From NCBI RefSeq assembly GCF_001183605.1, contig NZ_LFXJ01000005.1:434001-498000 (forward strand): DNA of 64,000 bases. Direction: 5' to 3'. Below are positions 30,801 to 36,695 of the stretch, piece by piece. The stretch is from Lysinibacillus xylanilyticus (GTDB lineage Bacteria > Bacillota > Bacilli > Bacillales_A > Planococcaceae). The notes under the pieces are model-generated. The model ran no database searches and was not told where the DNA came from. It saw only the letters and a program-made list of their open reading frames with translations. Both the position numbers and the translations under genes were made by a program. Each line of letters begins with the position of its first letter. Positions within the stretch are counted from its first letter, which is position 1.

Positions 30801-30966
30801 GTATATGGGACTTCTAGAGCTTAGTGAAGAATACACATATTTTAGATTGACATCGGCTAAAACTCGAATGATTTTAGAGCGATTAGGGTTTGAGTGGTCA
30901 CAAATGAATCAGGAACTTATGCAGAAAATGTTAAAACACTCCAAGAATAAATTACCAGTAAATTAA
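21874..30966 (+). CDS. Two-module NRPS with epimerization and terminal reductase (C'-C'-A-PCP-E-C-A-PCP-R)
   Basis: The ATG at 21874 has GGAGG 8 bp upstream; an in-frame TTG at 21865 overlaps it. Order: condensation C-terminal half (residues 5-245), a second such half (about 247-515), A domain 1 (515-1010), carrier with Ser about 1065, epimerization domain (1090-1555, HHLLIDG near 1242), a full C domain (1570-2025, HHILMDG near 1706), A domain 2 (to about 2500), carrier with GGTSI (Ser about 2572), and a thioester reductase (GSTGYLG near 2672, YVMTK). Neither N-terminal half contains HHxxxDG. Pocket residues aligned by eye to GrsA read DAFILAAICK for A1 and DAFTLAAICK for A2, close to known Phe codes. 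The product end should be released by NAD(P)H reduction to an aldehyde or alcohol. The PKS-borne C domain at 11000-12200 probably performs the first condensation. Confidence 0.94.
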   Translation: MDIYLEQMRMASGKYEEGKRYWLNKLEGLTDFSRFPSDCKQSPDQEWVTDTQVIYLSEDVRSRMTRMAGGSNLGIYMIMVSCLKTLFWKYTGYQDIVVGMPSSKGASREGQSMLALRTEIDPNESFKVNLIKVKKTIEESQTYGYIDITTIAELGDSSLSPKPRFGVAAVMDALHGQAPVDADIVFSIEKENDEAFILTLSYNRNTYTSSMIQRLVGHFVNILEVVTNNPSILLKQFDMLSAAERQERDKEISGGYWKNYLAGYDQQSSLPKSIVSKENNVPYNRVEEMIVLDRGMTDRLRQLAESNQVTLNIVIQSIWGLLLQRYNNTDDVVFGAVVSGRPPEIKGIEERVGLFINTIPVRIKGSGNKTFQELLHDVQQGAMESKRYDDYPLSDIQSKSELGSNLLDHVMVFENYPIQSEVEEGLLRASELIINKVDVFEHTNYDFDMRVIPGEQLLIKLNYNPTIYDQETIDRVEEHLKQVINTVIDRPHIIIKEIDILTAQESEKILYEFNNSFEVENGDTIHHLFEEQVKQTPNHVALVSKHGVMTYDELNRKANQLANTLRMKGVSNENTVALFTDRSIEVVVGILAILKAGGAYVPIDPDYPGERIKFMLEDSNPKVILSINKYHDQINSLLDSNKNTNTNPDLMMLDDQQSYTGSELDTNQDIKSNQLAYLIYTSGTTGQPKGVMVEHHGPCNFKKVFLYDLQIDKDDRILQFSSLSFDASAFEILMAFFCGASLYIPEKSDILDNHKFEQFMNSNKITVAILPPTYVNHLNPEKFLHLRKLLTAGSSMTHDIILRWKDKVEYYNAYGPTEDSICSSIWKCPKDFTNELIVSIGFPIRNHKIYILDNHHHSVPIGVVGELCVSGVGLTRGYLNRRDLTKEKYVDHPYEKGERIYKTGDLARWLPDGSIEYLGRIDDQVKIRGYRIELGEIETALLDYPGIQETVVVARQDEQDLPYLCAYLTAEDEPTVDQLRAYLEDMLPDYMIPSHFVILDEIPLSPNGKIDRKSLPQPGSNIKTGAVYIPPETPIQNLLVNIWEKVLHTGQIGIQDNFFSLGGDSIKALQILSSLKQAGYHLEMKDLFKYSVIQELEHYVTVSNETDEGKTVVGEVELTPIQSWFFKQQLNWNHFNQSVMLYKPDGFDVRSLTHMFDHITNQHDMLRAIYHMEEGKITQEIQALGQRVYELEELEIHETDIGSSIEREARRMQASLNINDGPLIRLGLFHTKDGDHLLIIVHHLLIDGVSWRVLLEDFTTGYSQALKGEAIQLPAKTTSYATWTQALTEYRKSYKLKKEVAYWDEIDAVDYQPLPKDNQTDKRRMKSYRTIDFALSQELSNKAIKEVPRAYQTEINDLLIAALGLSLYGWSESREMVLHMEGHGREDIIQGVNLQRSVGWFTSLFPVVMDVSSTKDLGQYLKETKERLRSIPHKGIGYGILRYQAQQDYPKPEIMFNYLGQFDHEIQTDVFQISNLSTGEVISPDAETWYNIAFEGMMRQGKLSFEIRYNSDAYHESTIKAWRDRFITCLEDLIEHCIQKEETEKTPSDYGDPSLGLEELTSIQANVEGEYESIYRLTPMQEGMLYHTLLDSQSKAYFEQFAFWMEGALDIAFLERSYIALIERYDVFRTKFVYEGLKHPRQVVMTSRKDKIQVEDLSHLANREEAVEWFKQVDRRQGFDLTKEVPIRVRVCKLAEEQYVILWSFHHILMDGWCISIVVKEMLEMYQALKEGRKARLSKVEPYSRYLQWLEERDKEISGGYWGNYLAGYDQQSSLPKSIVSKENNVPYNRVEEMIVLDRGMTDRLRQLAESNQVTLNIVIQSIWGLLLQRYNNTDDVVFGAVVSGRPPEIKGIEERVGLFINTIPVRIKGSGNKTFQELLHDVQQGAMESKRYDDYPLSDIQSKSELGSNLLDHVMVFENYPIQSEVEEGLLRASELIINKVDVFEHTNYDFDMRVIPGEQLLIKLNYNPTIYDQETIDRVEEHLKQVINTVIDRPHIIIKEIDILTAQESEKILYEFNNSFVEVENGDTIHHLFEEQVKQTPNHVALVSKHGVMTYDELNRKANQLANTLRMKGVSNENTVALFTDRSIEVVVGILAILKAGGAYVPIDPDYPGERIKFMLEDSNPKVILSINKYHDQINSLLDSNKNTNTNPDLMMLDDQQSYTGSELDTNQDIKSNQLAYLIYTSGTTGQPKGVMVEHHGLCNLKKVFLYDLQIDKDDRILQFSSLSFDASAFEILMAFFCGASLYIPEKSDILDNHKFEQFMNSNKITVATLPPTYVNHLNPEKFLHLRKLLTAGSSMTHDIILRWKDKVEYYNAYGPTEDSICSSIWKCPKDFTNELIVSIGFPIRNHKIYILDNHHHSVPIGVVGELCVSGVGLTRGYLNRSDLTKEKYVDHPYEKGERIYKTGDLARWLPDGSIEYLGRIDDQVKIRGYRIELGEIETTLLRLKQLEEVVVMAQKDSQNNSIICAYYVTNDETLDSQGLRAHLNQFLPDYMVPSYFIKMDRLPLSINGKVDRKKLSSPIEVMNARTGIVEPRTKIEFDLVRVWKTALDIEQIGIKDDFFELGGTSIKAMQVMSILSIDYDLRINDLFEHRTIANLAKFIEVKRDSLKDKVNQAIMNEKTFIRLNQEPLNREIKEKLDHYEREVEDYNALDYRVKRNYKNVLLTGSTGYLGVYLLQQLMETTDYHVSIIVRGKNSEHGISRITNKLLFYFGEDFYPKHKHRISIFIGDITKPYLGLNEELYEKLSNDIDCIINSAANVKHYGEYSDFYDINVLGTDRLIQFAFNNKMKDFNHISTISVASGIVKGHNHVLFTEFDYDVQQTIDSHYVMTKREAEQLVVQARQKGLKANIFRIGNIVFNSSTGKFQENIEDSRFYNILNLIIKSGILPNSKSYITDFSYVNEVSQSIILLFDREVLLNENYHIYNWETLTVEDIHYLLKALGYYIQLWELEEFFSYSIENKEDPNVNQILMYMGLLELSEEYTYFRLTSAKTRMILERLGFEWSQMNQELMQKMLKHSKNKLPVN
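21891..22078 (+). repeat. 188-bp direct repeat, copy 2 (start of the intact NRPS)
   Basis: Near-identical partner of 19092-19279. Here the sequence continues into a full-length condensation-type half domain, so this copy shows what the decayed module lost. Ribosome-binding regions before both copies are also alike (GGAGGTT). Confidence 0.9.
22612..24686 (+). repeat. 2.08-kb internal duplication in the NRPS gene, copy 1
   Basis: It runs from a point in the linker before YWKNYLAG through the condensation C-terminal half and almost the whole A domain 1, up to IELGEIE. It matches 27127-29204 at nearly every base. Differences found by eye: AAAAA/GGGAA (Lys/Gly) at 22646, a 3-bp deletion near 23423 relative to copy 2, CCT/CTT (Pro/Leu) and TTT/TTG (Phe/Leu) near 23965-23975, ATT/ACG (Ile/Thr) at 24178, AGA/AGC (Arg/Ser) near 24520, and a silent C/T. 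Confidence 0.95.
27127..29204 (+). repeat. 2.08-kb internal duplication in the NRPS gene, copy 2
   Basis: Partner of 22612-24686, offset 4515 bp before and 4518 bp after a single-codon indel. This copy sits in its natural place, directly after the N-terminal half of a condensation domain. Copy 1 follows an unrelated half domain, so copy 2 is probably the donor and copy 1 the inserted or gene-converted sequence. Confidence 0.95.
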
Positions 30967-31241
30967 TTTTACTATTTAAATAGTGCTGCAACAGAAATAG
31001 ATACAAATGGAAAAAGTGCAACTTGTTGAATAAAGTAATGGATACTGACTAGTTTTATATTAGCGTTTAATTTTCAACATAAAAGCCTATAAACTAACTA
31101 TAATAGATGCTTAAACTACATTCTAATTATTGACATTCTATAGCAGCTTTTCCGTCCCTGAACAATAAGCGAACACGGCTGCTCGCTTATTTGTTACGAC
31201 CAAGTATAGGATTTATAGAATTTTATTACGGAAAAAAGAAA

Positions 31242-31272
31242 GAGGAAGTTAATGATAACAATTAACTTCCTC
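31242..31272 (-). terminator. Intrinsic terminator, minus strand
   Basis: Perfect 12-bp stem (GAGGAAGTTAAT with its complement) and a 7-nt loop. On the minus strand it is followed by TTTCTTTTTT, on the plus strand by no T-run, so it terminates leftward transcription. It lies just downstream of the minus-strand remnant at 31300-31446. Confidence 0.7.
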
Positions 31273-31299
31273 ACACATTAATATGTGTTAATAAAATTC

Positions 31300-31446
31300 T
31301 TAAATTCCTTTTTTAATATGATTCATTTTAAATAGAAATTCCACCATTATTATTGAAAGCATGAATGTATTTGTAGCTTCCAATATAATCCCTAATTGTG
31401 AAATGCCAAATGTATAGGCCTCTAGCAGAATTCTAAGTCTACAACT
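31300..31446 (-). pseudogene. C-terminal remnant of a minus-strand membrane protein
   Basis: An open frame of about 48 codons on the minus strand, closed upstream by a stop at 31447-31449 and lacking a start. Its translation contains a hydrophobic segment (TFMLSIIMVEFLF) and a basic end (KMNHIKKGI), followed at the right distance by a terminator. It looks like the tail of a lost gene. The family is not recognisable. Confidence 0.35.
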
Positions 31447-31703
31447 TCAGGTATATTTACAGATTGAGAGCACGTATAGTAGCCTTCAGCTTGAATATTT
31501 TATCCTGCATTCTTACATATGTAGTAGATGATCACTACAGTCAGAGTTAAGTTGGCATTGGCTATCATATACTTTTTTCTGTTATCCGACTTTTTAAATC
31601 CTTTTACATATTATGCTAGTTTGAAATACTATAACTTGTTTATGTTTGTAGATTAATGTGGTGGTATAGAATATCGATGGTAGGTTGGAAAGGATTGGTT
31701 AAA

Positions 31704-32405
31704 TTGTGTGAAATCATTGTACTGAGGATTCCTCAAACAGTGGATCGTCAAGAATATGACTTTTTAACATCATGTATTTCTAAAGAAAGAGGTAATAAAA
31801 TTACTGGCTTTGTTCAAAAGGAAGACGCTTATCGTTCTCTATTCGCTGAACTACTGGCTCGTTCAATGATCATCAAGAAAAAAGGTATACAAAACCGCGA
31901 TATTCATTTTGCAACTAATCAATACGGTAAGCCATTTCTGATGGGGGAGCCAAATTTTAAATTTAATATTTCCCACTCAGGTCACTGGGTTGTCATGATT
32001 TTTGGGACTGAGGAAGTTGGAATCGATATTGAAGAAGTAAAGAATATTCAGTTGGATATTGCAAAGCGATACTTTGCAGAAAGCGAGTATTTGGATATTA
32101 TGTCAAAATCAGAATTAGAACGTTTAGAATACTTCTTTCGTTTATGGTCGTTGAAAGAATGCTATATAAAAGCTATTGGTACTGGCCTATCTACTCCGTT
32201 AAACTCGTTTAGTATTAGAATTTTGAGTAAGGAGCAAATAGTTCTATGTCCGGGACAATCTGAGTATTGTTTTAAAGAGTATAACATTGATTCTAGATAC
32301 AAGTTATCCGCATGTTCGTTTCGTAATCCTTTACCCAAGTCCGTTCAACATTATCATTACAGAAATTTGGTTGGTGACATCATGAGTAATATTGGGCCGA
32401 TATAA
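31704..32405 (+). CDS. Sfp-type 4'-phosphopantetheinyl transferase
   Basis: About 233 residues with the Sfp-family motifs NISHSGHWVV, VGIDIEEV and FFRLWSLKECYIKAIGTG, including the Asp and Glu residues that bind magnesium. It transfers phosphopantetheine from CoA to the Ser of carrier domains, here needed for five or more ACP/PCP domains of the cluster. The frame is open to an ATG at 31656. However, the TTG at 31704 sits 10 bp after GGAAAGG and begins the protein where Sfp proteins normally begin (CEIIVLRIP), so 31704 is preferred. It lies at the right border of the biosynthetic cluster. Confidence 0.93.
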   Translation: MCEIIVLRIPQTVDRQEYDFLTSCISKERGNKITGFVQKEDAYRSLFAELLARSMIIKKKGIQNRDIHFATNQYGKPFLMGEPNFKFNISHSGHWVVMIFGTEEVGIDIEEVKNIQLDIAKRYFAESEYLDIMSKSELERLEYFFRLWSLKECYIKAIGTGLSTPLNSFSIRILSKEQIVLCPGQSEYCFKEYNIDSRYKLSACSFRNPLPKSVQHYHYRNLVGDIMSNIGPI

Positions 32406-32631
32406 AGAATAATGTCGACGAATATATAGAACTATCTGTTGAATTCTTACATTAAAGACATTTAATTCGATTAAGAATAAATTTTTGGCGTAAGATTTTA
32501 GCAGATCCAGAATAGAAAAGGAAAGAAGGTTATTTAGCTAATGAACTAGTTCATGCTAGGAAGGGGCTACTAATATACCAAATTGTGTGGAACGTCTTGC
32601 CAATACCTTCTATCAGAAAAGGACGGGTACT

Positions 32632-33752
32632 ATGAATAGAAATGATAATGTATTTAATAGAAGAAATGATATGGATTGGTTAAAAATATGGCGATTCTAT
32701 TATTAATTCCCTTTCATGCAGCAAGGGTTTTTGATTACTGGGAACCTTACTACGTTATGAATGCTGATCAGAGTTGGGTATTAAGTTGGATTATTGCCAT
32801 ATCTTCTTACTGGGCCATGCCTTTATTGTTTTTTTTTGGCAGGTGCTGCCAGTCGATATGCATTATTTTTTAGAACAAATAGAGAGTATTTAAGAGAGAG
32901 GTTCAATAAATTATTTATTCCTTTAATTATTGGGATTGTTCTTATCGTTCCACCTCATGCATCATAATTTTGATGGAAACTATTTTGATTCTCTCATCAT
33001 TTTCTTTACTGATTACAGTGATGTAACTGGATATTTTGGATCATTTACACCTGCTCACCTTTGGTTTATTTTATATTTATTTATCATGTCATGTTTATTA
33101 ATCATGTTGAAAAATAAACTTAATAATATAATGAATAAAGGGTGGATAAAAAGTAAATGGCTCTTACTACTATTATTTGTTTCATTAACATTTTCTGAAG
33201 CATTACTAACTCTAGGTGATAAAGATTTATTTTATTTTTTCATTTTTTTTATCGTTGGTTACATTATTGGAACTGATGAAAAAATACGAGAAACAATAAA
33301 AAGATTAAGATTTAAGTGTTTGCTAATACTAATACTATACATCCCTGTTTGGTTTACTTTAGCTTATATAAATCAAAACGCAGCCGATTTCTCTGCCATC
33401 TCCATAATTCTTGCTTTCATAAGAAATTTCGCCTTATTGTTAACACTGGTAGAAATTTTAAGATATGGTCAAATGTTCGCTTCTATCAATAATAAATTTT
33501 TAAAATATATGAATGAGGCAGCATTTCATATATATACTTCATCAATCCATAATAGTTGCTATTAGTTACTATATAGTAAAACTTGAAATTGATATCTTTT
33601 TCAAATTTGTTCTAATTTCACTATTAACCTTGTTGATTTGTATTTGTCTATATGAAGTGATTAGAAGAATGTCTATAATACGATGGATGTTTGGCATGAA
33701 AACTTTAAAACGAGGGAAATTTGATTCAAATACCCCGGTAAAACTACATTAG
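32632..33752 (+). pseudogene. Acyltransferase-3 family membrane protein, four frameshifts
   Basis: The pieces read as one acyltransferase-3 family protein: RRNDMDWLK, then AILLLIPFHAARVFDYWEPYYV, MPLLFFLAGAASRYALFF, IPLIIGIVLIVPP, FDGNYFDS, FTPAHLWFILYLF and HQSIIVAISYYIV, with many membrane helices. Frame changes occur at an A-run near 32683, a T-run near 32835, near 32960 (where a few codons also seem lost) and in an AT repeat near 33530. The intact family (OafA/WecH-like) transfers acyl groups to sugars or other cell-surface molecules. Three of four lesions are in simple repeats, so reads should be checked, but neighbouring sequence is also decayed. It is not clearly part of the upstream cluster. 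Confidence 0.82.
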
Positions 33753-33944
33753 TATTTGCAAGCAAAGTTTTGATAAAAATATATAATCATAGAGGCGGCG
33801 TAATGCTGTCTTTTTTTATTTATAATTAGACTTCATTCGTGCAAATACACATATATATAAATGTCAAATTATTTATAATTTACCAAACAGAAAGTGTAAG
33901 ATAAATAGAGAGAAAGTGCTAGTTTAGATAAGGGGATATTTAGC

Positions 33945-34302
33945 TTGAGAACGAAATATTTATCTACCACAGCACTTTCAAAAAAGCTAGGTATGGCTAC
34001 GAAAGACCTGTTTGAACTTTTTGAAGAAGAAACGGATAAAAATCTTTTAAGCGCAACGCAAAATAGTGAACACTTTGGTATTCTAGGTTTAGAATAAATC
34101 CTATTCTTTCAGAGATTGGATTAGTTTAAAAAGCGGTAAAAGGCTGGACGCTAACTAAACTAGGAGAAAGTCTTGGGGGAAACAGTTTGAACACCATAAA
34201 ACTGGAGTTCCTTTTGTTTGTTGGGTGGAAAGCATTCTTCAAAATAAGCGAATTATAGAAACGATGAAAGAAATCGTTGGGGAAAGTGAAAGTCCAGTCT
34301 AG
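33945..34302 (+). pseudogene. Broken gene with N-terminal helix-turn-helix-like segment
   Basis: A frame of 50 codons from a TTG at 33945 (KYLSTTALSKKLGMATKDLFELFEE) resembles the small N-terminal winged-helix segments of several nuclease or phage-type proteins, and stops at 34097. A second frame picks up with GWTLTKLGESLGG, and a third with FEHHKTGVPFVCWVESI, ending at 34302. The three parts read as one protein broken by at least two frame changes. The family is not identified. Confidence 0.5.
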
Positions 34303-34427
34303 AAATGTTGATGACATCTTTATCCTAATGGCTTTATTTTCTCAAATAAGTGCAGGTAAACTCTCCGAGAAAAATGGAGATACGGCTGTTTTGACAAAAC
34401 CAGGACTACAGAACAGGCATGCTGTAA

Positions 34428-34595
34428 TTGGTCAACGATTTTACTTCACTAGTTGCTTTAAGCATTATTGGTGCATTAAGCTCTTTTTTCATTCCTGTAC
34501 CATGGTGTCCGCTGCCATTTTCAATGGCAGTGTTTTTTGTTGTTTTAGGAAAATTTTATGTCGGTACTTTTGGAGGGATTTATGCGACAATATAG
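34428..34595 (+). pseudogene. Fragment of a small membrane protein, possibly ECF S-component-like
   Basis: An open frame of 55 codons starting at TTG, with two hydrophobic stretches (SLVALSIIGALSSFFIPVPW and SMAVFFVVLGKFYVG). The pattern of Ile-Pro-x-Pro followed by a second helix recalls the start of BioY-like vitamin transporters. The frame ends abruptly and no continuation is visible. It has no ribosome-binding site that I can see and is probably a remnant. Confidence 0.3.
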
Positions 34596-34636
34596 AAATG
34601 TAAATCATTCCCTGGCGGGAGGAGGACAAAAATAAA

Positions 34637-34666
34637 GCCTCAAAGAGATGGCTGTCTCTTTGAGGC
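34637..34666 (-). terminator. Hairpin, probable minus-strand terminator
   Basis: Perfect 12-bp stem (GCCTCAAAGAGA and complement) with a 6-nt loop. On the minus strand it is followed by TTTATTTTTG, giving an intrinsic terminator. No minus-strand gene remains to its right, so it may be left from lost DNA. Confidence 0.55.
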
Positions 34667-34684
34667 ATATTCAACTAAAAAACT

Positions 34685-34990
34685 ATGATTATCATAAAAT
34701 ATCTAGGAAAAACGGTCAAGGGCTATTTGCGGCGTTACCAAGATGTACCTCCTAAGTGTGAGGAGAACTGCCCCGATTGTCATGGTAAATTATACAAACA
34801 TGGTAGTTACTTTCGTTTCGTCATTACTGTAAAAGCAATCACAAAAATTCCGGTTTACCGAAGATTCTGCCCATCTTGCGGAAAGATGTTTTCTTTATTG
34901 CCAGATTTTCTTTATCCATACATTGTTCATAGTGGATGGATCCTTATCTGCTCTTTATCGCTGAAGTGGTTGACAATAATAACCATATAA
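34685..34990 (+). CDS. Truncated DUF6431-type zinc-ribbon protein
   Basis: A 101-residue frame with two CxxC pairs (NCPDCHGK and FCPSCGKMF) and the family-like segments YKHGSYFRF, IPVYRRF and SLLPDFLYPY. This combination is typical of DUF6431 proteins, which often occur near transposon-type sequences. The usual protein is longer; here the frame ends in unrelated sequence (SLSLKWLTIITI), immediately before the MarR promoter region. It is therefore probably a truncated, non-functional copy. No clear ribosome-binding site is visible. Confidence 0.6.
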   Translation: MIIIKYLGKTVKGYLRRYQDVPPKCEENCPDCHGKLYKHGSYFRFVITVKAITKIPVYRRFCPSCGKMFSLLPDFLYPYIVHSGWILICSLSLKWLTIITI

Positions 34991-34994
34991 AGTA

Positions 34995-35038
34995 AAGTAA
35001 AGTTAATAGTAAAGATACCTTTATTATTAACTTTACTT
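34995..35038 (+). promoter_or_regulatory. Long inverted repeat before the MarR gene, probable operator
   Basis: Two perfect 14-bp arms (AAGTAAAGTTAATA and its complement) separated by 16 nt, with AAAG/CTTT pairing again inside. The right arm ends next to the ribosome-binding site AAAGG of the MarR gene. There is no T-run, so an autoregulatory MarR operator is more likely than a terminator, although an mRNA hairpin masking the ribosome-binding site is possible. Confidence 0.65.
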
Positions 35039-35052
35039 AAAGGATTGAATGA

Positions 35053-35538
35053 ATGATGGCAAAGGATGAAGAACTAATTTATAAGCTTGTGGAGGAAATG
35101 AATGAAGCTATTTATTCGATGGATAGTCATTTCATAAAGTTACATCAAAATTTAATGAGTGATGAACTATCTCCTAAACAAATAATTTTATTAGAGTTAA
35201 TTAAAAAAAATGGCCAAGTGACGATTGGACAAATTGCGAGTTATATGAATATTACTTCTAGTGCTGTCGGACAGTTAGTAAGTAAACTTGAAGAACAGCA
35301 CTATGTAATTCGGAACATTAATCCGGAAAATAGACGTGAAATATTTGTGAGTCTTGATACTTCAGGCATTAAGTATTTTGAAAGAGAAGAAGAAATAAAA
35401 CGATTTATTATCTCGAGATATTATTCAAAACTTGAGTTAAGTGAGATCGCGCAATTGAAAGAGATTGTTCAGAAGTTAAACCAAATTGTATTAAAGGAAG
35501 GAATTATACATGAAATAAATGATAAGGGAAAGATTTAA
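35053..35538 (+). CDS. MarR family transcriptional regulator
   Basis: A 161-residue protein with a central winged helix (VTIGQIASYMNITSSAVGQLVSKLEEQHYV) and the wing RNINPENRREIFVSL, the standard MarR fold. MarR proteins bind palindromes as dimers and are released by small ligands or oxidation. A long inverted repeat sits just before the gene, suggesting autorepression. The stop codon lies 2 bp before the start of the next gene, so the two are one operon and the membrane protein is the likely target. ATG codons at 35053 and 35056 are both possible starts. Confidence 0.88.
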   Translation: MMAKDEELIYKLVEEMNEAIYSMDSHFIKLHQNLMSDELSPKQIILLELIKKNGQVTIGQIASYMNITSSAVGQLVSKLEEQHYVIRNINPENRREIFVSLDTSGIKYFEREEEIKRFIISRYYSKLELSEIAQLKEIVQKLNQIVLKEGIIHEINDKGKI

Positions 35539-35539
35539 C

Positions 35540-36577
35540 ATGATTGCATTAAAGAAAAAGCAAAATATATGGCTAGCATTTTTGTTAGTGGTACTTGCCA
35601 GTAATTACACGCTTTATAACACTGGACTCGGTGTTTCCATTTTGCCACCTGAAACAAATGGCGTTGTGATGGGCTCATTAATTGATTTTGTCTTAGTTAT
35701 GCCTGTTTTATTTCTGCTCTATAAAGGGAAGTTTTCTATAAAACAAGCGGTTATTTTAGCAGCAGCTGGTTGTATAGCAGCTCGCTTTATTATTCCGGTA
35801 GAACATCTGCAACCATTTGTTGCAGTGACTTGGGCTGGTTTTGCGATTGAAGGTACGATTATCCTCTTCGAAATTTTACTAGTTGCAACACTTGTTCGTT
35901 ACATGCCGAGAATTCTAGCGGATGTACGATCAACTAATTTACCAGATTTGTTCTCATTCCCAAAAGCAGTTGAAAAACATGCACCTAAGCATACTATTAT
36001 CCAAGTGTTTTGCTCAGATTTTGTAGTATTTTACTACGCTTTTGCAAGTTGGAAGAGAAAAGAGCAACCTGGTTTAACCTTGCATAAAAACTCGAGCTAT
36101 ATTGCCTTTATCATTATGCTAATCCATGGAATAGCCATTGAGACAATCGGGATTCATTGGTGGCTACATGAGAAATCGATAGTTATTTCTATTCTATTGC
36201 TTATCTTAAATGTATACTCTGTTCTATTTTTTATAGCGGATATGCAGGCGATTCGTTTAAATCCTGTCCATGTAACATCTGATAAATTGTATTTGTCTTT
36301 AGGATTAATGAAAAGAGCAGAGATTCGCTTTGAGCAGATTGAAGAGCTTATTGAGGATAAGGAACAATTGGAAGGGAAATTATCCAAGGATACAATTGAC
36401 TTTATAGCACGTGATTTTGCTGAAGTATATCCACAGTTTATTTTAAAAATGAAGGAACCTGTGGAAGTGACTTTCATGTTTGGGCTTAAAAAACGTTATA
36501 ACAATATAGCAATCAGAGCCGACCAAGCACAGGAATTTAGAAAAATGCTACTCCAAGGAATGGAAGATAATAAATAA
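35540..36577 (+). CDS. Multi-pass membrane protein of unknown function
   Basis: A 345-residue protein with several membrane helices in its first two thirds (for example WLAFLLVVLASNY, IDFVLVMPVLFLLY, AVILAAAGCIAARF, IVISILLLILNVYSVLFFI) and a soluble C-terminal domain of about 100 residues (VHVTSDKLYLSLGLMKRAEI). Similar Bacillus proteins have no established function. The ATG at 35540, preceded by AAGGGAAAG, is preferred over the in-frame ATG at 35519, which lies inside the MarR gene. It is coexpressed with MarR and followed by a terminator. Confidence 0.75.
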   Translation: MIALKKKQNIWLAFLLVVLASNYTLYNTGLGVSILPPETNGVVMGSLIDFVLVMPVLFLLYKGKFSIKQAVILAAAGCIAARFIIPVEHLQPFVAVTWAGFAIEGTIILFEILLVATLVRYMPRILADVRSTNLPDLFSFPKAVEKHAPKHTIIQVFCSDFVVFYYAFASWKRKEQPGLTLHKNSSYIAFIIMLIHGIAIETIGIHWWLHEKSIVISILLLILNVYSVLFFIADMQAIRLNPVHVTSDKLYLSLGLMKRAEIRFEQIEELIEDKEQLEGKLSKDTIDFIARDFAEVYPQFILKMKEPVEVTFMFGLKKRYNNIAIRADQAQEFRKMLLQGMEDNK

Positions 36578-36584
36578 AAGACAA

Positions 36585-36613
36585 CAGGTGCCGGCAAACT
36601 ATGCTGGCACCTG
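36585..36613 (+). terminator. Intrinsic terminator after the MarR operon
   Basis: Stem CAGGTGCCGGCA with its near-complement TGCTGGCACCTG (one mismatch), short loop, then TTTAAAT. It lies 8 bp after the stop of the membrane-protein gene. Confidence 0.75.
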
Positions 36614-36628
36614 TTTAAATATATAAAT

Positions 36629-36672
36629 TGATTTCCGTTGCGATAAACACTGCGCATTCGGAACGGAAATCA
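36629..36672. repeat. Short intergenic hairpin element (TGATTTCCGTT type)
   Basis: 11-bp inverted arms TGATTTCCGTT and AACGGAAATCA enclose GCGATAAACACTGCGCATTCGG-like sequence. The right end GGAACGGAAATCA occurs again at 57317-57329 at the border of a larger repeat, so this is probably a minimal copy of the same interspersed family. Confidence 0.55.
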
Positions 36673-36695
36673 CCCCCACATTATGATGATGATCC

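Larger units (their letters stand above)
30967..31703. other. Intergenic region between NRPS and phosphopantetheinyl transferase
   Basis: About 740 bp with no intact gene. It contains a minus-strand coding remnant (31300-31446) with its own terminator (31242-31272) and otherwise AT-rich sequence with stops in all frames. I see no clear terminator for the + strand NRPS operon directly after 30966, so the transferase gene could be partly cotranscribed. Confidence 0.6.

Noticed and set aside
36154..36477. 107-residue minus-strand ORF inside the MarR-linked membrane protein gene
   Set aside because: Antisense shadow of a gene with a ribosome-binding site and terminator.
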